Below are positions 24,071 to 36,589 of a DNA stretch of 64,000 bases, in pieces. A program made the position numbers and the translations under genes. The stretch covers positions 62,001 through 126,000 of the forward strand of contig VTPC01090529.1 of the NCBI GenBank assembly GCA_011009095.1. The letters are read 5' to 3'. The number at the start of each line of letters is the position of its first letter. Position 1 is the first letter of the stretch. A model generated the notes under the pieces. That model was not told the origin of the DNA, made no database searches, and worked only from the letters and a program-made list of their open reading frames with translations. Source of the stretch: Ignelater luminosus. Taxonomy: Eukaryota > Arthropoda > Insecta > Coleoptera > Elateridae.

Positions 24071-26645
24071 TGAAACTTCTGTTTTGTGAAAGTTCTTTCT
24101 TTCTTTCCTAGAGACGGTTGAAAATCTTACAACACTGAAAATGTGGAGACCTGGTGCTAAATCTAGTTTATTTTATCAATTGATCTCAGATTTTCTCCCA
24201 GTTTACTTTTCGATTCACTAAACTACAGGCTCACAGTTGGAAGCAAAATTATATACCTGATTATCGTTTTGATTTACTAGATCGTGTATTTCATTTTTAG
24301 TTTTTTGCATTGTGGCGCCGTTTTAAATGTAAAAGTGATTTTAAATAAGTTTTGACACATACCGTGCGGATGACGTATCATACCCTAATTATACCTTGGA
24401 GAAAACAATCTAAAATTTTAATCCTTCCTATGGAACATATTTTGTCATTTTTTGGTAAACGTAATTATCTTCTAAACAATTCGTGTTCTCATCAAAAATG
24501 TTTAGAAAAGTATACTGAAAGTTTTCCAAAGCGAAATTATTTTTGTGGTATTGTGGTTTTTCTGACTTTTAATAACATCCCAATAAATTATTTCCACGAA
24601 TCTTTCACAGCGGCACGTATGTTATCATCAGTTGGTTTTTAAAACTAAACAGTTTTTTAATGGAAAGCGTCTCCTTCGAATCGACCTAGATACATTTTTC
24701 AGTAATTACATCAACGTATTCAGCTATTCTGTTAAGAGGGTGTTCTGTTATTTAGATCTAATCTAATTTTACAAATTATAATTTAATAATATGATATCTT
24801 TGATGTTTGCAAACTATTACGTCCGAGGGCCTTTAAAATGGGTTAGGTGATCCAAACCTAACTTTGAATAAACAATCCTATAGAAACAGTAATTTACAGT
24901 TTTTGCATTAAAGAGAAATGTTTTTCTCGAGTTCTATAGAATTTTTCTGGTTTAAAAGTAGTTTTAATCAACTCGTAAAAAGTTCTGGTAACTCTGTATT
25001 TAATTGAAATCTCTTTACTGTAAGCCGTAATACAATACTAGTTAATGCAGAAGTTTGATCGAGTTTAATTGTCGTCAAATTCTCTAATCACAGTAAATGA
25101 CTAAATGTACAGGCTTAACTTCAATACTGTGTTATTTTGGAAGCGAATTAGTATCGATTGTGTACTTTGGAAAGCAAATACAATCCCACTGTTTATTTGA
25201 CCACATAGTTGATTCTCCCATATACTTATCGTTGCGGGTGTAAACATAGCTTGTCAATTGTAGTAGTAACGGTTCAATGTGCAGCTTTCAGCAAATGACA
25301 ATGAGTATGGATTTGCTAATGCATCCCGATATATTACTTTACCCTTCTGGATAATCATTAGCGGTTCGCTAATGCGCTTAGGGACGCCGACTAGAAATGC
25401 CTTTCATCCGAAAAATCGGGGAAGATTTGTTAGAGGATTTGTTGGCGTTGTTAATATCAGCTAGGCCATCAACATGAAAATGGATATCATTTGAGTAGAA
25501 ATGGCGAGTCGAACAGCCGGAAAGCCAGCCAGAATTATTGTTAAGCCCTCGCGTAGAGATAATACCTTCAAAGATAACAATGACCGGAAATTCGTTTATT
25601 TCCGGATTAAAAATATATCCCCGCTTCTTTTTCCCTTTTACTCTCTATACACCAATTATACAGCGCACAACCCAATACGCCCATCGACCTACTACGGATA
25701 ATCTGTTTAGGGAGCTCGAAGTCCTTAACTTCTGTGATTGGTATCGGTTTCGCTTGAAAAGACTTACAATGCGAACTCCATCTGCTCTTCTACCTGCACC
25801 ATCAGGTAGTAACAATCTTAACAAGGGACATTTATATTCTACAAAATTCAAAAGGCGGAAGAAGCTAAAGCAAATTCTTGTAAGCGTAGGTTATTCAAAA
25901 GGTTTCCATTACAGTAATACAATAGAAACACGTGGAAATTTTCATAACGTCTCTTGCTTTCTTAAAATTATCCCTATAAAAATGAATATTATACGAGGTC
26001 ACTTTTGACGCATTTTGCACCACCTAAATCGCATTAGGTTGCAGTTATTCCCGTATTATAACCGATCATCTTACTAAGTTATTGCCGGCTCGCGAGACGT
26101 TATTATAGGGTTATACGATCCTCTTAACTGTGCAGTTGGATGGTTTTTACTATGTCTAGGAGAGTCTCTGGAGGTTCTACTCGTCTCTAGATTTAAAGCG
26201 GTCCCAAGGCTCCTTTTCAATTAGGCTCTGATGCACTCGCGCGCACTGCAGGATGTTACTGGCATCCGTTCCTCTTCACTCCCTTCTTCTTCATTCGCTT
26301 GATCTTTGTTTTATAAACTTAACGAGATATTATTTTACACAAGAACACAATTTGTTGCCTTTAATACTGACAGGAAATGTATTGCTGTTACAACGCTTGC
26401 ACGTTTTGTGATGAATAGTGAGAAAGGGCACGTTTGTTACCAAAACGGCCAGAGAACAAGGAACAGTGACTTAATTATTATTAGGTAGTACCAACTGAAT
26501 TTTTTTCTCTTTAGAAAAACCTGGAAGACAATTTTACAAATTAATCTGAAGATAAAAATATCTGAATCACTGCCTGAAATATTTAACGATTTGGGCTATT
26601 TAAATATTATTAATATTTCATTGCTGAAAGTAAATGTACTGCATA
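24071..26645. other. unassigned DNA with two GC-richer pockets
   Basis: No gene is recognised. 25280-25860 has overlapping open frames on both strands but no familiar motif. 26040-26300 is GC- and CpG-richer (GCCGGCTCGCGAGACG, CTCGCGCGCACTGCAG) and could be regulatory. The rest is ordinary AT-rich sequence. Confidence 0.4.
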
Positions 26646-27560
26646 CGAGGTCTGTTCAAAAAGTATCACGAATTTTGAATTTCCGCGGGTTACGTATATT
26701 CGATTTTCGATTTTTTGTGGCGTTATGTTGGTACTCATGTCCCTCACTTATGCCGACAAGTTCGGCCATTTTGAATGTTCAGTTAATTTTTGACAGCTGT
26801 TTTGCTTGGACGTGTTTTGGCTCGTATTCGATTTTTGCCTGTTCCAAAAAATGGATCAAAGAATCTGTATCAAATTTTGTGTGAAAAACAAAATTAAGGT
26901 GCGGACGCATTCCGAATGTTGACTGTGGCATATGTTAAAGCTACCTTGAACCGAAGCAACGTTTATTGGTGGTACAAAATGGTCTCAGAGGGCCGAGAAG
27001 ATGTGAACGACGAAGAGCGTGCTTTTGGTTTTGCTTACAGTTTTCTTCGATTGCAGGGGCGTGGTGCATCATGAGTTCTTGCCACAGGGTAGAACGGTCA
27101 ATAAGGAATATTACCTGCAAGTTATGCGCAATTTGCGGGAAGCAATCCGCCAGAAACGCCGGGATTTGTGGAAGAACAAAAATTGGCTTTTGCACCATGA
27201 TAACGCCCCTGCTCACACATCGTTGCTTGTGCGCGAATGTTTGGCCAAAAACAACACACTAATGATGCCGCAGCCACCGTATTCCCCAGCTGTGACTTTT
27301 TCTTGTTCCCGAAACTGAAGAGGCCCATGAAAGGACGACGCTACGCTACGATTGAGGAGATAAAGACGGCATCGAAGGAGGAGCTGAACAAGATCACAAA
27401 AAATGATTTTTTGAAGTGCTTCGAGGATTGGAAAAAACGTTGGCACAAGTGTATAATATCTGATGGGGATTACCTTGAAGGGGACAAAATAGATATTCAT
27501 GAATAAATAAATAATTTTTGAAAAAACACAAAATTCGCGATACTTTTTGAACAGACCTCG
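26646..27560 (+). mobile_element. mariner element, internally deleted, both ends present
   Basis: A 915-bp mariner with terminal inverted repeats starting CGAGGTCTGTTCAAAAAGT on both sides. They match over about 32 bp with one mismatch and are flanked by TA at 26644-26645 and 27561-27562. A complete member of this type would be about 1.3 kb, so about 0.35-0.4 kb has been lost from the middle. The transposase is on the plus strand and is broken. The terminal repeats would still make this a potential non-autonomous substrate if a matching enzyme exists elsewhere in the genome. Confidence 0.92.
26851..27506 (+). pseudogene. mariner transposase, core deleted and frameshifted
   Basis: The start ATG at 26851 (MDQRICIKFCVKNKIK) is followed by a frameshift near 26900. 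The next frame reads FRMLTVAYVKATLNRSNV and GREDVNDEERA. An internal deletion after that joins directly to LLTVFFDCRGVVHHEFLPQG, removing the rest of the DNA-binding domain and the first catalytic Asp. The second catalytic Asp is in LLHHDNAPAHTS (codon 27199-27201). Near 27288 about 10 bases are missing from the conserved SPDLAP motif, shifting the frame. The third Asp then follows in CDFFLFPKLK, and the protein end is intact (GDYLEGDKIDIHE, stop 27504-27506). This is a mariner unrelated at subfamily level to the copies at 1-747 and 17562-18773. Confidence 0.9.
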
Positions 27561-27562
27561 TA

Positions 27563-29397
27563 TAGGCCAACCGAATAGTAAGTTCGTAGCATAATTTAGT
27601 TATTTAACCTTGATAATGAAAGAGGCCCATACAGTAATTGGTTTTACATTTAACAAGCGAAATTATCATTAGAAGAGAAAAATATTTCTTTCATATAAGA
27701 AAAGTATATTGATTTACGTAAGCGGCAATCAAATCAGTGCTATTTCGTAGAGGCCTGAAGAATAGAAAAATGAAATTGTAGACTTAAATTGTAATAAAGT
27801 AAGTTAGTGCTGGCCAAATCTCAAAAATAATGAATTTTGATGTGTCCACCCTATGAAACGGGCCCCTAATACCCGTGAAGATATTGCAGAAATGTTCAAA
27901 CTAATAAAAGGCAATGCATCGAAAACATATCATCAAGATTTGGGGAACTTTAAATTCCTATTATGATTAATTATAGAATTATGGAATGTCATCATACAGG
28001 GTATCAAGCAACCTGGAACAGTTAGGAATTTACCACACCTTTCTTTTTCTCATCTTGTGTTTCTCTTTTCTCCTTGGTTTACTTTCAGTTTTCCTTCTCT
28101 TAATATCTGTCATGCTATTTGTATTCACATACCTTGCCTTGTATTCTGTTCTCTTTTTTTATGTTATTTTTCTCTTTTTTACTGTCTCAAGAACTTTCTT
28201 TTATCTTTTTTTCTTCTTCGCGCTTCCCCTTTTCTTGCTCATTTTCTGAATAGAACATTTATATCCCTCTTTTGACGTCTCTGTTCCTCACTTTGCTTTC
28301 TTAAACGAGCGAACAAATCATCATTTTTGCTTCCCTGAAACGAAAGAAGTTAGCATTGTAGGCTTCTTGCTTTTTTCACCCCGTGGGATGTGAATGCACA
28401 CAGTAGCTCTGATAGCGTGGCATAGTTGAATGATTGTTGAGTAAATAAATTTATTGTGTTTCGGCGCGGCGGCAAAAACAGTGGAAGTTGTATTGATGGT
28501 GGTTCTCTTCGCGTTCTGGGAGATATTTCAAAGGAGAGCAAAAAGCATATACTGGATGCACGGCCTTTCCTAGGCATGAATGTCCATGGGGCAACGCTAG
28601 AATGGGGAAGTACAACTGAGGTTAGTGCACCATGCATCAAGGTTGCCAATATACGAGTAATGGAGAGATACGTACCGTACAGCTAAATCTTTCTCAACAA
28701 ATGATGAGACCCTAGGACTACTAGCTGAAAATGAGGACCGAGGATTCCACAATAGGCGACGTCATACATTACTTATGTATTCCTCTCAAGTCTAGTGATC
28801 AAAGAAAAACCAAATTTTTACTTTTTTATAAATAATAACTTGAATTTAACGACGTCATACACAACAGACTTTAGAGTTGGTAACTCAGATGGGGTTCATG
28901 ATTTTTAAAGAAGTAAAATGTTTGACACATTAAAAACCTTTGGTGGCAGTTGAATCACTTTCAATCAAACATCGAAAAAGTAATTTCAATGGATCAACAA
29001 CAACAATCTCAGTGTTCATTTCTATCATTCGCACCGTTCCGAAAAGTCAACACAACACTATTCACGATAATACAACACCGAGGAACCGCTGCTATTTGTC
29101 TTCGTTCTCAAAATTGCATCGAGGATATGCCGCACCCAATACCACCATTTGCTATACACGAACTCCAACCACGACCTCGTTCTCAAAACACCGCTTTTAG
29201 CATAACTGCGAGCACAGCTGGGAACCAACCACTACCGCATCATCCAAATTCCCATTTATTCCATTCTTCGCTGAACAAGAGTTTTATAACTATCATCAGT
29301 TTTTCCGGAAAACAAAATTGACTGGGCAAGGAGGCGGTCCTTTTAATTTCAGCGCAGCACGTTACCGCTAGTCCAGTCATATTAGGATTTTACCCGG
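27563..29397. other. unassigned DNA with T-rich tract and overlapping open frames
   Basis: 27986-28280 is a pyrimidine (T/C)-rich low-complexity tract whose hydrophobic translations are artefacts of composition. 28350-28690 is GC-richer and open on both strands, with no recognisable product. 28940-29321 holds two overlapping plus-strand frames (one with MDQQQQSQ) of unknown meaning. No mobile-element end was found here. Confidence 0.4.
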
Positions 29398-30052
29398 AAA
29401 TAATTCCCCTGAAGGGGATACTTTGCATGTGCTTACCACTAGTACTCAGTAATAATATACTAGAAATCAGTACTGGTGCGTATGCTGTGTTACGGACGCA
29501 ATCTTGAAAACTGGCGGCCGATTTAGTTTTCCAGTCGTATTTCATTAACAATCAGAAATATAAAAAAATCTCAAATAAAAATTAAAGACCATTTCAAAAG
29601 ATATTCTTGGTAAGAACAGTTCTTTTCGTATCTGCAACAGTTACCAAGTTATTGGGGAGGGAAGATATTTTGCAAATCAGCATTTCTGACATGAAAAGAT
29701 TCCGATTACGATTGAACATCTGCCAACAGGCATTTCTAAGTCATGATAAAACTAGGTTTAAACAACTTTAGTGAAGTGGTAAAAATTGTGACTGAAGGTT
29801 GTAGAATCCTCCAAAACTGGTTTTTCAACTTTTTCCCTGTCCCATAACTGTACCGTTGCAATACGAAAAGATAATTCTTAACAAACGTATGTATTTCGAG
29901 ATGATCTTCATTTTTTGTTCGATTTTCTTTATATTTTTAATTATTGATGAGATATGGCTGAAAAACTGGAGCTCAACATGCACGAATGTTAATTTTTGGG
30001 TACTAGTACTATGCATATGCAAAGTATCGCCTTCAGCTGAATTATCATTTGA
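29398..30052. mobile_element. inverted-repeat unit (MITE-like) abutting a mariner
   Basis: Arms of about 55-60 bp at 29398-29459 and, inverted, 29990-30052 share ATAATTC..CTGAAGG.GATACTTTGCAT and ACTAGTAC.CA at about 75-80% identity. They enclose a ~655-bp unit without coding capacity. On the right it begins exactly where the mariner coding sequence stops matching, so it was probably involved in the mariner's 3' truncation. I see no target duplication and cannot name a family. Confidence 0.5.
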
Positions 30053-30952
30053 CGAAAATCTTTGTCCTCCGAGCGCAATTTTTAGATTAGCGAACAAAAA
30101 GAAGTCGCTTGGGGCTAGATCTGGTGAGTAAGACGGATGGTCAAGCAGTTCAAACCGTAATTCGTGGATTTTCGCCATGGCTTGGTGAAACAGGATTTTC
30201 TTTTTCTGCAAATGTGGCCGATTTTTCGCAAGTTCTGCCTTTAGCTTGTCAAGTAATGATGCATAGTATGCTCCTGTAATGGTTTTTCCTTTTTCAAGAT
30301 AATCGATTAAAATAACTCCATGACTATCCCAAAAAACAGTCGCCATCACTTTCCCAGCCGAAAAAACAGTTTTTGCTTTTTTTGGAGCCGGTTCCCCCTT
30401 TGCAGTCCACTGTTTGGACTGTATTTTTGTTTCGGGCGTATAACGGTGTATCCAAGTTTCATCTACAGTAATTAATCGGCGCCAAAACTCGGATTTATTT
30501 CGCCTAAACTGCGCCAAAAGAGCCTTGGAAATATTCATTCGAACACGTTTTTGGTCTAACGTGAACAAACGCGGCACCCAACGCGCGGACAGCTTTCTCA
30601 TGCCTAAATGTTGATTTAATATGTGACAAACACGTTATTTTGACATGTTCATAACCTCTGCTATCTCTCTCACTTTAATTCGGCGGTAGTCTAGCACCAT
30701 TTGGTGAACTTCGGCGATGTTTTCGTCGGTAGTTGCAGTTTTTAGACGTCCCGAACGTTCATCGTCTCCCAAGCTCTTACGGCCACGTTTAAATTTAGCA
30801 GCCAAAAATTTCACTGTGGTAAATGATGGTGCAGAGTCCCCATACACAGAATCCAACTCATCTTTTATTTGCGAAGGCGTATTGTCTTTCAAAAACAAAT
30901 ATTTAATGACAGCTCGATACTCGATTTTGTCCATTTTCACAAAAAAACTCAC
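30046..30952 (-). pseudogene. mariner transposase, stop plus catalytic-site deletion
   Basis: The start is either ATG 30952 or, more likely by family comparison, ATG 30934 (MDKIEYRAVIKYLF). The N-terminal DNA-binding region is clear (GDSAPSFTTVKF, KRGRKSLGDDERSGR). A TAA at 30637-30635 follows NMSK. Beyond it the same frame continues with RKLSARWVPRLFTLDQKR. The first catalytic Asp is in TVDETWIHRYTPETK. The second catalytic Asp is missing: about ten codons (the DNAPAHTS-type box) are deleted in frame between FHQ and AMAKIHELR, near 30182. The third Asp is in YSPDLAPSDFFLF. Similarity ends after GGQRFSSN. The protein would be inactive even without the stop. Confidence 0.9.
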
Positions 30953-31112
30953 ATCAACTCACTCAAACGACTGTTACATAAAAACTGCGCGTCCAAAATG
31001 GCTGAAACTTTGGTGAGTAACTGTCAACAGATGAACAACGAAATTCAGTAGCTTTTATTTACGAGTGCTGCCATCTTCACGTTGAGGTCGGAAACTTTTC
31101 AGACCACCCTCG
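30046..31112 (-). mobile_element. mariner element, 3'-truncated
   Basis: The 5' end is intact. The terminal repeat ends at 31112 followed by TA (31113-31114), and reads CGAGGGTGGTCTGAAAAG on the minus strand. No matching left terminus is seen to 29.4 kb. Coding similarity stops near 30046, where the inverted-repeat unit begins, so roughly the last 60-70 codons and the 3' terminal repeat are gone. The element cannot move by itself. Confidence 0.88.
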
Positions 31113-31114
31113 TA

Positions 31115-34100
31115 TTGTGATCTACTATAGTATAGCCCCCCGTCTTGTACTACCTGGAATTAATACTGAACTTTGCTTAAATCATGCTGATGATTAACTT
31201 CGATTCAGACGGACGGCTTTGCATGTATATAATTACTACTCGTATTTAAGTGGTAGACCTTGAAAGTTAAAGCTTTTTGTGAATATAATGGGTACAGTTG
31301 ATACCTGTTTCGATATGGTGGCGTTGTTATTTATTGTCAGTTCCGACTGGGTTAGGTCGCTTGGACATTCAGAAATAGTGCCAATATCATGCTTTGTCAA
31401 CCGATTTCTGCTTTAGAAAGAATAAATTGGAAGCAAGTATTGATTTTGGTATTATGGTCTTCATTTTTCGTCAGATCATTACCATCGCTTACTATGTTTA
31501 TTTAAAGTTGCGTCAATATTCAAGTGTAGACATTATCCAAAAGAATATTACTCAACTTACATAAATCTGGCATTCTTTACATTACTGCTGCAATAACTAA
31601 AGCCTCCATATCTGTATAACAAAGCATCACTAATAATCCACTTTGCTGAATATTTGTTAAAACATACTGCCACAGAGAAATTCTATCAATACGGAATTTC
31701 AAAGAAAATTATTTAAATTGTATCGTAAATCATATTAATTGTTTACCTTTGAATTACGATATATCACCAAGTTTATCAAGACAAATTAAAAGTAAATATT
31801 ACCCCTCCACAAGATTTTTAGAAATCTGTAGAAAAACTGGATGTAGCTGGTCAGGCGTTCAATACAGACCTTCATGTATACGTCTAATTAGAGTAATATG
31901 TCAGTTCTTCATTATTAGTTGCTGATAATGATCAGTTAACGATAACACGCACTTTTGGTAATCGTATCATTTGTTATATCAAAATCTGTTATTTTTCCAA
32001 AGTACTTACTGTCGGAGTTCTAAATGACTACAGAATATCTTCTGAAATATATTTTTAGACAATTAATTAAAGAAAAGCAGAATAGTCAGACTGCCGCAGT
32101 GGAATATAAAACGATTAAAAGAGATTGTGTAATATTCGTGCTTTTAATGTGAGAATTACTCTAGGGTATGTCCTGGTCTTTATCGTAATCGTTACTTTCT
32201 ATTTTCTTTCGTGGAAATTTCTGTTAAGTATATGAACACATTAAGGGAGATTTCAGTCTACAAGTGACCCTAGAAAATTGTACAAGAATTAGGCGTGTCT
32301 CCTCGGGTAGATTTTCAGATTTTTCTGATCCCTGACTCTTAATGACCTTTTAATCCATTTGCTTCTTCTAGTGAAGCATCTTTTTCTACTCTACCTTCTT
32401 TTATAAACAAAAACAGAAAGTTAATTACATTACACATTTTTCCTCTTTTAATTTTTGAACTTATTTAAAAGCAAGAAAAATTTGTCTCGAAATAACAGTA
32501 ACCTGGATAAAGCGGAAATAGTAAAAGATTTTGCGTGCGTGTCTTTTTTGTGATATAGGGAACTTCTGATTTACACAGGAAGTGTTGTACGAAATGGATG
32601 TTTTGTTTCGTTAAATTTAGCGTCTGTGGAAACCGAATAAGCCGACACTTCCCGAATCCTTTAAAAGTGAGAAAACGCGCTAGGGGATTTGACTTGAGAG
32701 TTAGCAATTACTCACTGTCTACTTCTGATGGAGATATGGGCTGATTGCTTAGTTCAGCCGCGCTTCCAGTACGAATGTTACAGAAACTTGAAAATTTGTT
32801 ACTTTGACAAAAATCTTATGTGAAAGCTTAGTTAAAAGGGCCTTCTTTCTTCGGAGTTCTCGTTTTACACGTCCGTTTTAATGCTGCTACTTGCAGCCAG
32901 TGCAGTTAACACGTAACGTCAACCGCTATCCAGGAAACCAGTCAAGTCTTAATGGCTCTATTTTATATTTACATGCATATTACTGGTACTTATGTCGCAG
33001 AAAACGAATAAATATAGCCGATATAGCGTGCAATATGTATGCAAGTGGCAGCGTATTCCGGAGTGAACGATGAGTGAGGGCGCGCGAAATACGAGCTTGG
33101 AAACCTCGTCGGAATAAGATTAAGAAATGATGAAGAAATATTAGTGCCGTTGTGGCTATAAAGTCCATTTCAGTGCGCTGCAAATGAACTAGATTTATTT
33201 TCAAATAAGAAAAAACAATTTCACCAAGCATGTAAGATTTGATGGAGAAAACTAACACGCGTGCCAGACAGGATATGGTCGGTTGTTTTCTGTCATAATT
33301 TCTACTTCAAAGTAAAATATTTCCGGTTATAAAGATGGATACTTGATTTTGTGCAAGTTTTTTTCTTGTCTAGAATGGAAGCACGAGGTCGATAATATCC
33401 GGGTGACAGCTTCTTCGACGCATGTTAATGTGCTAAACGTGAAGCGCACTTTATTTTACCTAAGTATGTTGTCATCCGCCCTACCTACTAGGTATACTTA
33501 GGACAAGAGTGTATTTTTCTTTAGATATAAATCTTTTCGAAAATAGTTAAGCAAAGTACAAGATGATGTCGAGTCAACTATTTTCTGGAGAATGGTAGCG
33601 CTGACAACCGGACGTACAGATAGATGTATGTGCTCGTGACAAAATCGCGTGACTGAACAAGCTAAAACCGAGACCCTACATGACTTGATTATCTCTGCAT
33701 CGTTTACACATGAACTTGCACCCTTAAATCTTATTACCGAAGCACTGTGTTTATTTTATTGCACAAAGATACATAAAAGTTATCTTTGATTTCCTATAAA
33801 TCAAGCATTAAATCTTGACGGAAACGATTGGAAAAATAAATGTCTCTAGAATATTTTCTTTAGGTCTGTATGGTAAAGGATGAAAATATCTTTTATGTGC
33901 ATTGTTTGAATAGTCGAAGATTGTGATTTATATGGGAAAGGATAAAATAAATCGAACAATGTTAACGTTACGTGCACATACTAAGAGTAACAGATATATC
34001 AGCAAATATTTTCTAAACTCAATTACAAATATAATGAAGAACTATTAAGTTCTGGATTATTTTGAAATCTTAATTAACGTCTAATGGAATTTGAAAATTA

Positions 34101-34259
34101 CTTAGTAGTTTGTGCTGTTAGTTCGGATAAGTTTTAAACAGTAACGTCAGATTCTCGTTGATTGGGAAGCTCTTCAAACTACTAGTTTAAGGCAATTAAC
34201 GAAAGTAGTGTTTAAGTTTCGTTAACAGAGAGGTTCGTCGAAAATTTTATCTGGACGAC
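31115..34259. other. AT-rich DNA, nothing recognised
   Basis: No gene, RNA or mobile-element landmark is seen. A slightly GC-richer patch occurs at 33000-33110, with no readable product. Confidence 0.5.
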
Positions 34260-36035
34260 ATTTAAAAGCGCCGTAACTCCGCACTCTGAAACTTGTATTC
34301 TACTTATAGTAGTTAGCAACTTTCGTAACAAGACGAATAAGACAAAGAATTAGACACCGCAGTGGCCAACCTCTGTGACAGTTCTTTTATCTTCACTCTT
34401 TCTGATTGTCTCTTTCGTTTCAAACTTATTTCAAGTTAGATTAGGGGAGACAAATCCGTTTTAGTGATCGTCTTGCGTTTCCCCTCGCGCTCTGGCTCTC
34501 TTTTTCGCAATGACAAAAGTGCGTTCGTAATGTTATTGGGGCTGTCGTGCGGAGGTAGGTAAGTAGGTATTTCGATATATAAGAAATTAATAATGGTCGA
34601 AGGCGAATTCCTTTCACGGATTGCCCGATCATTATTGACTAATCGTTTCTGAACCCACGTTTTCGGTAAGCGCCTACGTAAAGCGAGTTTAGTTGTTCTC
34701 TAGAAAGTGTTTCGTGATCTTAATTATCGGGTTACAATTTTAAAATTGTCCATTAAAGCCGATACAAAGGGCAGATAAAATAAATAGAAGACAATGGCGC
34801 CGGAGGCTAAAATAAAGAAACTCAACTTTATTCCTTGCTCTAGCGATAACCGCATCAAACGTTTTGCTCGTAGCCGCACTGAAATTGTCGTCCGAAAAAC
34901 GTTTTACTCTTGAAACAAAGAAGCTCAATATCATTGTGGAATGAAATGTATTTATTTTAAAGGACAACCGGACATGGTAACCGAAGCGAAGGTGTTCTGC
35001 GAGTGTCCGGCGTTTATTGATTCTAGCACTGATTGAAAACCGGATGGAGCGGAAGTAAGACGGTTTCGCGTGAGACGTCTCCAGCACTGGTACAAATGGG
35101 AATCCATTTCAATCTCTTGGGAAACTCCAAGGAAACCCACGATCCTGATCTATATACCAGGCACCCGCAGTTGCCTTTAGTCGCGACCGTCATCTTGCGG
35201 TGAAATGACCTGCGTAATACGTTCGAGTGCCGCACAGATTCATCATTCTGACACTGTTTGTTGCTGAATCAATACGGAATTAATGAATGGGAGAATGAAG
35301 TATCACGTGGGTATAATGTAATCGACGCGATGAGAATAGATGACTGATAGCAAATACCCGAAGGTGACAGGACGCTATCAGTCATTGTTCCCTCTGCTCG
35401 CCATCCACCGCTCCGTTGCTCCTTTGACCCTTCGGTCACTCATCTTAGGGTTTCGGACGTGCTTAAGTCGGGTAAAGCCACCGGATCTTCCCAAGCTTAA
35501 TAATAGTAAGTTACGGAAGGAGCTGGGACGTGACCGTCTGTTACAATTTGGCACATCCGTAAGGATGCACAGGTGCAGGCTAGATGCAACTAATTCGGCA
35601 CACTTCCTCGGCTTCTGCGTTTTCTTTCTTTTGCTTTTGTGGTGTAAACGAAGGCTGTTGAGAGTCTACGTCTGGCTTCGTGCTCTAAATTTAACTGAAA
35701 TGTGGAAGTCACGCACGAACCGAACTCTTTCCATCTCTTCTAGCCGCGTTCCTTAAAGAAGAAAACTAACGAGCATTGCCGCTTCATTTGCCGATCCTTT
35801 CTCGGACGTGTCGTTGACGCATGATTTAGAAAACGAATTTAGATACGCATCGGAAACGCTTCAACCCTCCGGATGGCCACTAATGCTTTGACGTGCTCCT
35901 CTGGCCTCGTCAAACAATAACTTGATGTTGGAAAATGATTACTGCTGCCAGATTTGTTATTAGGCGACACGCAACCTTCAACTTTATAATCAGCTTTCGG
36001 GCATGCAAACCTACCTGTCATTCAATACCTTTCCA
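34260..36035. promoter_or_regulatory. CpG-richer block, possibly regulatory or untranslated exon
   Basis: The composition shifts to more GC and CpG than the flanks. Open frames occur on both strands (for example 34740-35235 minus and 35340-35756 plus), but none has a recognisable domain or convincing amino-acid pattern. The block contains the hairpin at 35340-35385. It could be enhancer DNA, an untranslated exon or an old coding remnant. Confidence 0.3.
35340..35385. repeat. perfect 12-bp stem hairpin
   Basis: ATGACTGATAGC (35340-35351) and its exact reverse complement GCTATCAGTCAT (35374-35385) flank a 22-nt loop. Outside the stem the pairing continues imperfectly (GAGAATAG against the complement of TGTTCCCTC). 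The shape would fit a short structured RNA or a protein-binding dyad. It matches no microRNA that I recognise. Confidence 0.5.
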
Positions 36036-36589
36036 CTTGACTACCGTTTTGATTCAAGAAAATACATTTTTGTTTAATATTTAGAAGAAAGTTATCGACT
36101 TTCTGTGCAGTAATTTAAATGAATTGCTCATCTGAAAGTAAAATATGTTTGTGGTGCTGTAGTTAAATGTATTGCCACTCTGATAAATGATCTGATGAGT
36201 TACATTTACGGAATATTTTGATTTGTTTTCCAGAATATTTGTAAAGTTTAGAATAATGTCAATTTATCTCTATCACACATGCCAACTGATGGTTTTCCGC
36301 AAATTCCCGTTTTACGAGAAAATATTGATGTTGGTTAAACCTTCAGATGTATACAAATGTAATAATATTTTTTATAGCAGCGTTGTTTCTTTCTGCGAAT
36401 GTTTGAACACGTATATCTTACTCCCCTGTCTCACTTTAAAAGTATGATGTCTAACTATTTGCTGTTATTGGCCGAGTTCTGTATGGCTGAAGCTAAAGAA
36501 AGAGCTTAATTTAATAATTTCTGCTCCTGAAAAGGGTAACTTAAGAATTTGGTTAATTTAACATTTGATAGACGTCAATTAACTGTGAT
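36036..36589. other. AT-rich spacer, nothing recognised
   Basis: Ordinary AT-rich sequence between two CpG-richer blocks. No gene or repeat is recognised. Confidence 0.5.

Noticed and set aside
27986..28280. Hydrophobic ORFs resembling a multi-span membrane protein
   Set aside because: The DNA is a T/C-rich low-complexity tract; Phe/Leu/Ser-rich frames arise from composition alone and overlap each other.
28940..29321. Two overlapping frames as a possible retroelement Gag start
   Set aside because: No zinc knuckle, protease or primer-binding site is seen, and no LTR pair was found; glutamine-rich sequence alone is not enough.
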